Shown: positions 1-4,962 of the stretch, piece by piece | Position numbering within the stretch: position 1 is the first letter of the stretch | Layout of the letters: the number at the start of each line of letters is the position of its first letter | Source of the DNA: Ktedonobacterales bacterium | GTDB taxonomy: Bacteria; Chloroflexota; Ktedonobacteria; Ktedonobacterales; JACDGC01 | DNA: 5,293 bases | NCBI GenBank assembly: GCA_013815535.1 | Contig: JACDGC010000320.1 | Span: 1 to 5,293 of the forward strand | Reading direction: 5' to 3' | Notes under the pieces: model-generated | Told to the model about the DNA's origin: nothing | What the model saw: the letters and a program-made list of their open reading frames with translations, nothing else | Databases searched by the model: none | Made by a program: the position numbers and the translations under genes

Positions 1-1
1 C

Positions 2-130
2 CTGCCGAAGGGTGCCATCACCGTGCCAACCTATCGCCGCCCCAATCTCGCTGCCGGGCGTCGCCCCGCTGTGGCGCTGGCGGGTGCGGGTGATATGGAA
101 TTCGGCGACGACGAAACCGAGGAGTATCCC
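2..130 (+). other. Open frame continuous with secF (SecD end or SecD-SecF linker)
   Basis: Reading in the secF frame, there is no stop from base 2 to the secF core start at 131. The translated stretch is about 43 residues, with a basic part (YRRPNLAAGRRP) followed by an acidic part (DDETEEYP). By hand count, about 30 of 43 codons end in G or C, as expected for coding DNA here. Of the other two frames, one stops at 91-93 and the other at 135-137. It may be the cytoplasmic linker of a SecD-SecF fusion, or a chance open leader. A GTG at 23 is a possible alternative start with a weak GAAGGG upstream of it, but no homology supports starting there. Confidence 0.4.
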
Positions 131-1537
131 ATGCTGAATCTCACCAGTAAGAAGTATTACTTCTTCGCCATTTCGTTAATCGTCGTGATTTTTGGCCTGG
201 CAGCGATGGCTGCGTGGGGCCTGAACCCCGGCATCGATTTCACGGGTGGCACCACCATCGACCTGCAATTCCAAAACAACCTCCCCGCATCGTCGGCCAA
301 CACCATCAGCAACATCTTCAAGAATGATGTGAAGGCCAAAGATGTCAAGGTCTATTACGCGCAAGCCCTGAAGGACAAGTCGCAACTCTTCTGGGTGCAA
401 ACCAGCATCCCCGTCGACCAGAGCATCCAGGCCGAGATATTGAAGCGCCTGCAAGACCAGGGCAGCGTCCTGGGCACCGTGCAGTCGCTGCCGCCCCTGG
501 TGCACGCTTCGACGGATGGTGGCAAGACCACCTATTCGCTGCTGCCTTTCAAGATTACCCCACCATCAGCCACAAGTGGTGGCCCGGCCTTCGTCGTCAC
601 CGCTGATCAGGTCCAAAAGATCATCACGGCGAAGCCGCTCCCCAACACGACCGTCGTGACGGATGCGACATCCACCACCACGGCCACCAAGACGCCCACC
701 CCCACTGTGACGGGGACCCCAACGACTGGCACGGGCACAACGAACGCGGCGACCCTGCCCGTGACACTCAAAAAAGTGTATGCTGGCACCAACAATCAGA
801 TTGTGACCATCCAGTCGCAGTCATTGTTGAATCCTGTTGCGCTGCAAACAGCGGAAAATTCGCTGCTCAAGCAGTATGGGCCGCTCTACCAGTCGCAGGT
901 GCAGTCGGTCGGACCCTCCATCGCCAGCAGCACCACCGTGCTCGCCGTGCTCGCCGTGCTCGCGGCTTCGGCGGCGATCCTCATCTACATCGGCATCGCG
1001 TTCCGTAATGTCGGCAGCCTAGTGCGGGCCTTCCGCTATGGCGCGTGTGCCATCGCCGCGCTGCTGCACGACGCGGTGGTGGTGCTGGGCGTGTGGGCCG
1101 TGCTGGGGCACTTCTTCCCCAGCATCTTTAAGGTCGACACCCTCTTCGTCACCGCCATCTTAACGGTGATCGGTTTCTCGGTGCATGACACCATCGTGGT
1201 CTTCGACCGCATTCGCGAAAACGGCATGCGTCGTAGCTCTGAATCCTTCACGGACGTGGTGAATGCCAGCCTGTTGCAGACAATGGCCCGTTCGCTGAAT
1301 ACCTCGCTGACGGTGCTCATCACCCTTTCAGCGCTGACCATCTTTGGCGGCGAGGCCATCCGGCCTTTCACCCTGGCTCTGCTGGTGGGCATCTTCAGCG
1401 GCACCTATAGCTCGATCTTCAACGCCAGCATGCTGCTGGTCGTCTGGGAGACGGGCGAATGGGGCCGCAAGCGCCGCCAGGTGGCGGTGCGCCCGCGCAC
1501 GGCCCCGGGGCTGGCCCGGACCGCCACCGCACAGTAA
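131..1537 (+). CDS. secF: Protein translocase subunit SecF with enlarged, Thr-rich outer domain
   Basis: SecF is the membrane partner of SecD in the accessory complex that uses proton motive force to pull secreted proteins out of the SecYEG channel. The chosen start (468 aa) has GAGGAG six bases upstream and gives the usual SecF N-terminus, a short polar stretch then TM1 (about 9-31) and GIDFTGG (34-40). Further signatures are SVGPS (259-263), LLHD (311-314), VIGFSVHDTIVVFDRIREN (346-364) and GTYSSIF (424-430). The other predicted helices are near 269-291, 304-326, 336-357, 386-405 and 413-438, so six TM helices in all, followed by a basic tail. E. coli SecF is about 320 aa. The excess here lies between TM1 and TM2 (about 235 residues) and includes a Thr-rich linker at 173-208. 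The frame stays open upstream to the window edge, so this may be the SecF half of a SecDF fusion. Confidence 0.95.
   Translation: MLNLTSKKYYFFAISLIVVIFGLAAMAAWGLNPGIDFTGGTTIDLQFQNNLPASSANTISNIFKNDVKAKDVKVYYAQALKDKSQLFWVQTSIPVDQSIQAEILKRLQDQGSVLGTVQSLPPLVHASTDGGKTTYSLLPFKITPPSATSGGPAFVVTADQVQKIITAKPLPNTTVVTDATSTTTATKTPTPTVTGTPTTGTGTTNAATLPVTLKKVYAGTNNQIVTIQSQSLLNPVALQTAENSLLKQYGPLYQSQVQSVGPSIASSTTVLAVLAVLAASAAILIYIGIAFRNVGSLVRAFRYGACAIAALLHDAVVVLGVWAVLGHFFPSIFKVDTLFVTAILTVIGFSVHDTIVVFDRIRENGMRRSSESFTDVVNASLLQTMARSLNTSLTVLITLSALTIFGGEAIRPFTLALLVGIFSGTYSSIFNASMLLVVWETGEWGRKRRQVAVRPRTAPGLARTATAQ
647..754 (+). other. Thr/Pro-rich low-complexity linker within SecF
   Basis: Codons here encode SecF residues 173-208, of which 19 of 36 are Thr, with a TPTPT core. 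ACN codons dominate, which makes the DNA low in complexity. It lies in the extracytoplasmic domain between TM1 and TM2, where typical SecF proteins have a compact fold. Such linkers are common in secreted Chloroflexota proteins, but in SecF this is unusual. A flexible spacer role is inferred only. Confidence 0.8.
938..964 (+). repeat. Three tandem 9-bp units in SecF TM2
   Basis: The unit GTGCTCGCC occurs twice, followed by GTGCTCGCG, in register with the codons. It encodes VLA three times (residues 270-278) at the start of the second membrane helix. Gain or loss of a unit would keep the frame and change the helix length by three residues. Confidence 0.85.
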
Positions 1538-1551
1538 TTGCCGACCATGTT

Positions 1552-1588
1552 CGCCCCCGTTCCATCCACCGATGGTGCGGGGGCGTTT
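1552..1588 (+). terminator. GC-rich hairpin after secF
   Basis: CGCCCCCG (1552-1559) pairs with CGGGGGCG (1578-1585). A short internal mismatch follows, then CCATC (1562-1566) pairs with GATGG (1571-1575) around a CACC loop. The hairpin begins 15 bases past the secF stop. Only three T residues follow, so it is a strong stem with a weak U-tract. It probably separates secF from the dehydrogenase transcript. Confidence 0.6.
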
Positions 1589-1607
1589 GCGTGCCCAATG
1601 GCCGCGC

Positions 1608-1637
1608 TTGTTGGGGGTATGAGCGATGTGGCATCAT
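1608..1637 (+). promoter_or_regulatory. Candidate promoter for the dehydrogenase gene
   Basis: TTGTTG (1608-1613) resembles a -35 box. It lies 18 bases before CATCAT (1632-1637, 4 of 6 matches to TATAAT), which is preceded by the extended -10 dinucleotide TG at 1629-1630. It sits after the secF hairpin and about 50 bases before the coding start, a sensible position. The boxes are weak matches. Confidence 0.3.
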
Positions 1638-1674
1638 GGGGGCAACGAAACCAGATCGGCTCATCGCAATGGTG

Positions 1675-1682
1675 AGAGGAAG
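1675..1682 (+). promoter_or_regulatory. Ribosome binding site deciding the dehydrogenase start
   Basis: AGAGGAAG is a purine-rich Shine-Dalgarno match lying 9 bases before ATG 1692. It could also serve GTG 1686. It lies inside the longer open frame that begins at ATG 1626, which argues against that upstream start. Confidence 0.6.
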
Positions 1683-1691
1683 CGAGTGGAT

Positions 1692-2459
1692 ATGTTGCTG
1701 GGTGGAAAAATCGCCATCGTCACGGGCGCGGATAGTGGCATTGGGCGCGGCATCGCCGTGGCGCTGACCCAGGCTGGGGCAGCCGTGATGATCAATTATC
1801 ATCGTAACGTCGAGCGTGCTAACACAGTGCTGGCCGAGATCACCGGCGCGGGTGGCAAGGCACAGATCATGCAAGGCGATGTGAGCGTGCTGGCCGAGCT
1901 GAATGCTCTGGTGACGGCGACCGTCGCGGCTTTTGGGCGGCTCGACATCATGGTGAACAATGCGGGCTTCGAGTCGCACACCTCCATTCTCGATTCCAGT
2001 GAGGATGATTTCAATAGCGTCATCGCGGTGAATCTGAAAGGGGCTTTCTTTGGCACGCAACTCGCCGCGCGGCAGATGATCAACCAGGGCGGCGGCGGGC
2101 GCATCATCAACATCTCATCCATCCACGAGGATTGGCCGATGCCCGGCAACACGCCATACTCGGTTTCCAAGGGTGGCATCCGCATGTTGACGCGCACGGC
2201 AGGCGTCGAACTGGCCCCCCATGGCATCACCGTGGTTGGCGTCGGGCCAGGGGCTGTCAACACGCCCATCAATGCGGCGACGCTGGCCGATCCCGCCAAG
2301 AAGGCAGCGCTTGAAGGCGCTATCCCCACGGGGCGCATCGCGGAGCCGCAAGATATCGCTGATCTCGTTGTCTGGCTCGCTTCGGATCAGAGCCGCAACG
2401 TCACCGCGACCACCTTTATTTCAGATGGCGGCATGACGCAATATAGCGCGGGCCTCTAG
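1692..2459 (+). CDS. Short-chain dehydrogenase, glucose 1-dehydrogenase-like
   Basis: This is a classical SDR of 255 aa, the usual size, predicted to be a cytosolic NAD(P)-dependent oxidoreductase. Visible motifs are TGADSGIG (11-18, cofactor-binding loop), NNAG (89-92), Asn114, Ser143, Tyr156 and Lys160 (YSVSK), giving a complete catalytic tetrad, and PGAVNTPI (186-193). Features recalled from Bacillus glucose 1-dehydrogenase are also present: NAGFE with Glu94, SSIHE at 142-146, and a DGGMTQY end matching DGGMTLY. Arg38 after the second strand (NYHR) fits use of NADP, possibly with NAD. That suggests oxidation of glucose or a related sugar to the lactone, but SDR substrates are hard to predict, so the symbol is left empty. 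The frame extends upstream to ATG 1626, but the extra 22 residues look unlike an SDR. GTG 1686 is an alternative start. The gene seems to be transcribed alone and converges on tlyA. Confidence 0.93.
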   Translation: MLLGGKIAIVTGADSGIGRGIAVALTQAGAAVMINYHRNVERANTVLAEITGAGGKAQIMQGDVSVLAELNALVTATVAAFGRLDIMVNNAGFESHTSILDSSEDDFNSVIAVNLKGAFFGTQLAARQMINQGGGGRIINISSIHEDWPMPGNTPYSVSKGGIRMLTRTAGVELAPHGITVVGVGPGAVNTPINAATLADPAKKAALEGAIPTGRIAEPQDIADLVVWLASDQSRNVTATTFISDGGMTQYSAGL

Positions 2460-2480
2460 CAACAAAGGAGTGGTCCCCTC

Positions 2481-2666
2481 ATGCAGCCCACCTTTGCCCC
2501 GTTCTGCGAGGTTGCGGTGGCAATCGCTACTCCGGGGGAGGGTGTCGTTGATCTGTCCTTCCCTGCGGGCTTGCACTCTCTGAAACGCCGCGAAGCTCAG
2601 GCGACGCCTGCCGCCGTCACCACCGCCGCGACATCAATGGCGACAGGCGTGGCAGTGCCACCATAG
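2481..2666 (+). CDS. Possible small ORF of 61 aa, convergent with tlyA
   Basis: An ATG follows AAAGGAG (2464-2470) by 10 bases, just after the dehydrogenase stop. Over the part before tlyA, about 26 of 39 codons end in G or C and about 17 begin with G, which looks like coding use. The last 70 bases are antisense to the 3' end of tlyA. The product (begins MQPTFAPFCEV) has no motif I recognise. It could be a real small protein co-transcribed with the dehydrogenase, the remnant of a gene, or a chance frame. The gap from 2460 to 2596 otherwise shows only a weak stem at about 2506-2527 and no clear terminator. Confidence 0.22.
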   Translation: MQPTFAPFCEVAVAIATPGEGVVDLSFPAGLHSLKRREAQATPAAVTTAATSMATGVAVPP

Positions 2667-3430
2667 GCTAGCCAGAGCAGATATTCGTGGTTGCCATCGC
2701 GCCCGGTGATGGGCGAGGGGATGAGTCCCTGCACCGCGCAGGCGGGGAGATCCGTCGCGAGCCAGCCAAGCAACTCGCTTAGCACCCGCGCGTGCACCGC
2801 CGGATCGCGGATGACGCCATTGCCCCGGTCAGCCTCGCGTTTGCCCGCCTCGAATTGGGGCTTGACCAGCGCGACGATCCATGCGCCGGGGTGGATCAAG
2901 GGGAGCACATGGGGCAGCACCAACCGCAGCGAAATGAACGAGACATCCATCACGGCGCAGTCGGCTTGCGTGCCTGCGGGCAGCTCGCGCAGCGAGCGGA
3001 TGTTGGTGCGCTCCAGCACCACGACGCGCGGATCTTCGCGTAGCCGCCAGGCGAGCTGTCCCTGCCCGACATCCACCGCAAAGACGCGCACGGCAGCGCG
3101 TTGCAGCAACAGATCGGTGAAGCCACCCGTTGACGCGCCAACGTCCAGCGCGACACGGCCTTGCGGGTCGAGGGCAAAGGCGTCCAGTGCGCGTTCCAGT
3201 TTGAGCGCGCCACGGCTGACGTAGCGCGCGGCGGGGTCGGGGGTGGCCAGCGTGATGGCAGCATCTGGGGGAAATTTGGTGCCGGGTTTGTCGCTGACGT
3301 GGCCCTCCACCAACACCTGCCCGGCCATGATGATGCCCTGTGCCCGTTCACGTGAGGGGGCCAGCCCACGCGCCGCCACCAGCACGTCCAGCCGCTCGCG
3401 GGGGGGCTTCGGGGGACGGGGCAGACTCAT
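2597..3430 (-). CDS. tlyA: TlyA family 16S/23S rRNA cytidine 2'-O-methyltransferase
   Basis: TlyA enzymes use S-adenosylmethionine to methylate the 2'-OH of cytidine at 23S position 1920 and, in one subtype, also 16S position 1409. The 277-aa product has an N-terminal S4 RNA-binding domain (about 11-68), the linker RYVSRGALKL (69-78), then a Rossmann methyltransferase with DVGASTGGFTD (96-106) and AVDVGQGQLAW (118-128). The K-D-K-E tetrad known from Mycobacterium tuberculosis TlyA (K69, D154, K182, E238) maps to Lys77, Asp162 (MDVSFIS), Lys190 (VKPQFE) and Glu249 (GNHEYLLWL). A tail of about 20 residues follows, as in the longer type. There is no clear Shine-Dalgarno, but its ATG overlaps the upstream TGA as ATGA, so translation is probably coupled to the membrane-protein gene. 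The whole-family match is strong. Which rRNA sites are modified is not certain. Confidence 0.96.
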   Translation of the reverse strand: MSLPRPPKPPRERLDVLVAARGLAPSRERAQGIIMAGQVLVEGHVSDKPGTKFPPDAAITLATPDPAARYVSRGALKLERALDAFALDPQGRVALDVGASTGGFTDLLLQRAAVRVFAVDVGQGQLAWRLREDPRVVVLERTNIRSLRELPAGTQADCAVMDVSFISLRLVLPHVLPLIHPGAWIVALVKPQFEAGKREADRGNGVIRDPAVHARVLSELLGWLATDLPACAVQGLIPSPITGRDGNHEYLLWLAYGGTATPVAIDVAAVVTAAGVA

Positions 3431-3951
3431 GCTTCGGTGCGTGAATTGAGGATATGGGGGGCCTGACTGAGGCGGTCGCGGACCATGGCGCGCTCCGAGA
3501 ATTGATAGCGCCCACAGCCGGAATCACTGGTGGTGGAAAGGCGTGGACGGTCCACCGTGCACCAGCCGCGGGTGTAGCCCTCCGTCACAGGCTGATAAAA
3601 GCGGCAGCGCCCGCATCGCTGGGTATTTGCTCCGGGGGGCTCCAAGAAACGCAGCAGCCCCAGCATCAGGGGGGCACCGCTCGTCACCAGCAACATGATG
3701 CCCGCTGGCACCAAGGCATCCGCCAGGTCGCGCCCCCGATGCGTGAAGGCGATCAGGCTGATGGCCAGCATCATCAAGCCCAGCAACGCCAGCACCAGGC
3801 CAGCGATGAGCCAGGGCCGCACGCGCACCAAACGCGCTGTCAATGAATCTGCGCCCTGGCGCGTCACCGCGCGGCGACGCACTGCCCGACGCACCTGTGC
3901 CCGCAACAGTGCGCGTTGTCGGTCGGGCCATCCATGAGGTGACTGCGCCAT
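3427..3951 (-). CDS. Two-helix membrane protein with C-x2-C-x14-C-x14-C domain
   Basis: I do not recognise this 174-aa protein. The N-terminus (1-45) is very rich in Arg. Two hydrophobic helices follow at about 47-69 and 79-101. A soluble tail then carries four cysteines, Cys113, Cys116, Cys131 and Cys146, in the contexts CGRCRFY, GWC and GCGRYQF. The basic N-terminus predicts both ends in the cytoplasm. Four spaced cysteines suggest a zinc or iron-sulfur site, which is inference. The chosen ATG has GGAGG six bases upstream. A TTG 15 codons earlier is possible but lies at the edge of the promoter -10. The stop codon overlaps the tlyA start (ATGA), so the two form an operon, probably led by this gene. 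A role connected to ribosome maturation cannot be claimed from position alone. Confidence 0.85.
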   Translation of the reverse strand: MAQSPHGWPDRQRALLRAQVRRAVRRRAVTRQGADSLTARLVRVRPWLIAGLVLALLGLMMLAISLIAFTHRGRDLADALVPAGIMLLVTSGAPLMLGLLRFLEPPGANTQRCGRCRFYQPVTEGYTRGWCTVDRPRLSTTSDSGCGRYQFSERAMVRDRLSQAPHILNSRTEA

Positions 3952-3957
3952 CGCCAG

Positions 3958-3962
3958 CCTCC
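3958..3962 (-). promoter_or_regulatory. Shine-Dalgarno for the Cys membrane protein
   Basis: GGAGG on the minus strand is six bases before ATG 3951. It settles the start against the upstream TTG at 3996. Confidence 0.75.
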
Positions 3963-3995
3963 GTGGTGTACTCAACGAAAAATTTGCTCTTCTCA

Positions 3996-4004
3996 ACTAT
4001 AGCA
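3996..4004 (-). promoter_or_regulatory. Extended -10 promoter for the membrane protein-tlyA operon
   Basis: On the minus strand TGCTATAGT is a close match to the extended -10 consensus TGnTATAAT (the hexamer TATAGT matches 5 of 6). No good -35 is seen at 17 bases, which is normal for extended -10 promoters. Transcription would begin near 3989, leaving a leader of about 38 bases before ATG 3951. Confidence 0.5.
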
Positions 4005-4040
4005 TATGGCGCAGCATAGCAGGGCGACAAGTTCCCCAGA

Positions 4041-4088
4041 TTGGGCAAAAAACCGCCAAATGGAGTAGGAGGAGTGGGTGATGCCCAA
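4041..4088. repeat. 7-bp inverted repeat with wide loop
   Basis: TTGGGCA (4041-4047) is the reverse complement of TGCCCAA (4082-4088), with 34 bases between. The loop holds a run of six A (4047-4052), read as T6 on the minus strand. It lies in the leader-side gap between the membrane-protein operon and the helical protein gene. It may fold in the 3' end of the latter's transcript, but it does not have terminator geometry. Confidence 0.35.
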
Positions 4089-4093
4089 CGAGG

Positions 4094-4132
4094 AGGGGAG
4101 AACCGTCCGCACTTATGCGTCCGTTCTCCCCT
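4094..4132 (-). terminator. Hairpin after the helical protein gene
   Basis: A 10-bp perfect stem (4094-4103 with 4123-4132, AGGGGAGAAC read on the minus strand) is topped by an inner 4-bp stem, CGCA/TGCG, with a TAAG loop. GGACG occurs on both sides of the inner stem. It starts 13 bases after the stop at 4145. No T-run follows directly, so it may be a Rho-type or stabilising 3' hairpin and not a classical intrinsic terminator. Confidence 0.5.
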
Positions 4133-4144
4133 GATGTGCTGTGC

Positions 4145-4735
4145 TTATTTCGAGGCTTCGCGTTGGAGCTTCGTCTTGAGCGCGGCCAGATAGGTCTTGG
4201 CGTTTTGGGTGTCGACGTTGTTGAGCGACTCCGCCACCACCGGGAACGCGGCCACATTCGACTTCCATGTTTCGACGACACCATGAAGGAAATCGAGCGC
4301 CTGGATCTGCACGTGAAGGAGTTGCGAGAACTGCTGCGCCTTGATCAGCGCTTGATCAGCGATATCCAGCGTAAATTCCGTCACGCCCGTCAAGAGTTTG
4401 ACGATGGGGATGACGAAGAAGCTGACGGCATTGTGTGTGATGTCAGCGACATCCACCGCGAGGTCGATGCCCACACCTTCGAGGCTGGCCAACTCTTCGG
4501 CCAGGGCGCGGCGGCCCGCGTTGAAGGCGTTCTGGATCTCTTGCTGCGCCAAATCGCCCGCGCCTTGTAAGAGGCGATCTTTTTCGGCGACGGCGACGCC
4601 CACCACACCCAGGCCAGCGGCGGCGATGAGCGCGCGACGGCCCATCTTTTTGCGCTCTTCCGCGTCGGTGCTGGTTGAGGTGTAGCCACCATTGGTGGCA
4701 GGGTAGGTTGCCGGGATGGGATCACGTTGCTTCAT
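4145..4735 (-). CDS. Unrecognised helical protein with Tat-like signal
   Basis: I do not recognise a family for this 196-aa protein. It starts with a polar, Thr/Ser-rich region (1-30). MGRRALIAA then brings a twin arginine (33-34) followed by a hydrophobic stretch at 35-50 that ends AVA before EKD. This resembles a Tat signal with a signal peptidase site after residue 50, although it lacks the full SRRxFLK motif, so a membrane anchor is also possible. The remainder is predicted mainly amphipathic helix, with a more hydrophobic part around 113-135 and no cysteine. The start is set by GGAGGG seven bases upstream. An ATG 23 codons earlier lies in the proposed promoter and has no ribosome site. 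It appears to be a single-gene unit with its own promoter, CRP-type palindrome and downstream hairpin. Confidence 0.8.
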   Translation of the reverse strand: MKQRDPIPATYPATNGGYTSTSTDAEERKKMGRRALIAAAGLGVVGVAVAEKDRLLQGAGDLAQQEIQNAFNAGRRALAEELASLEGVGIDLAVDVADITHNAVSFFVIPIVKLLTGVTEFTLDIADQALIKAQQFSQLLHVQIQALDFLHGVVETWKSNVAAFPVVAESLNNVDTQNAKTYLAALKTKLQREASK

Positions 4736-4742
4736 GAGTTTG

Positions 4743-4748
4743 CCCTCC
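4743..4748 (-). promoter_or_regulatory. Shine-Dalgarno for the helical protein
   Basis: GGAGGG on the minus strand lies seven bases before ATG 4735 and supports this start over ATG 4804. Confidence 0.7.
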
Positions 4749-4792
4749 AATGATGGTGAACGGCCTTGCGCCAGTCCGCGCAAGATGCCTCT

Positions 4793-4801
4793 ATTGAACC
4801 A
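4793..4801 (-). promoter_or_regulatory. Candidate extended -10 for the helical protein gene
   Basis: TGGTTCAAT on the minus strand has the TGn extension and 4 of 6 matches to TATAAT. Transcription would start near 4786. This puts the centre of the TGTGA-N6-TCACA palindrome at about -42, the usual place for a CRP-type class II activator that substitutes for a good -35 box. Confidence 0.35.
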
Positions 4802-4819
4802 CATTTTCGCGTGGCGCGC

Positions 4820-4837
4820 GTGTGAAGCGCCTCACAC
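4820..4837. promoter_or_regulatory. CRP/FNR-family type operator palindrome
   Basis: GTGTGA (4820-4825) and TCACAC (4832-4837) are perfect inverted arms with six bases between, which contains the exact CRP consensus TGTGA-N6-TCACA. It lies about 93 bases upstream of ATG 4735 and 126 bases past the end of the propeller gene, so it most likely serves the helical protein gene. The consensus comes from the well-known E. coli site. The regulator in this organism is unknown. Confidence 0.5.
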
Positions 4838-4903
4838 TTGCAGCCAACCCGCCATGGGCAGGGAAGCATCCGTTATGTTGCATATTGTGGGCCATTCTGC
4901 ATG

Positions 4904-4922
4904 CTGGCACCGTCATTGCCAG
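4904..4922 (-). terminator. Weak hairpin after the propeller gene
   Basis: CTGGCA (4904-4909) pairs with TGCCAG (4917-4922) around a 7-base loop, about 40 bases past the propeller-protein stop. No T-run follows on the minus strand, so a terminator role is only possible. Confidence 0.25.
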
Positions 4923-4962
4923 GAAGAGGGCGAGATCGTGATGATTCACCCCCTAGCTTCAG

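Noticed and set aside
23..130. GTG at 23 as the secF start
   Set aside because: The 36 extra residues do not resemble a SecF N-terminus. If they are translated, they are more likely the tail of a longer SecD-SecF frame. The ATG at 131 has a better ribosome site.
1419..2060. Minus-strand open frame of 213 codons
   Set aside because: It spans the secF end, the hairpin and the first half of the dehydrogenase on the opposite strand. It shows no motif and is explained by the high G+C of those genes.
1799..2338. Minus-strand open frame of 179 codons inside the dehydrogenase
   Set aside because: It is fully antisense to a gene with intact catalytic motifs and has no recognisable product or ribosome site.
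2506..2527. Imperfect stem between the dehydrogenase and tlyA as a bidirectional terminator
   Set aside because: It has a bulge, a wobble pair and no T-run on either strand, so it is too weak to call.
2598..2610. Palindrome CAGGCGACGCCTG at the tlyA end
   Set aside because: The arms are perfect but separated by one base, so the hairpin would be short. It overlaps the tlyA stop codon and has no T-run. It is probably incidental in G+C-rich DNA.
2691..3224. Plus-strand open frame of 177 codons antisense to tlyA
   Set aside because: It is Ser/Arg-rich and lacks domains. TlyA on the other strand is intact.
3524..4048. Second minus-strand frame overlapping the Cys membrane protein
   Set aside because: It overlaps the frame that has the SD, two membrane helices and the ATGA junction, and shows no plausible protein features.
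4115..4570. Plus-strand open frame of 151 codons antisense to the helical protein
   Set aside because: It has no ribosome site and crosses the hairpin. The minus-strand frame has a good SD, a signal-like N-terminus and flanking control elements.
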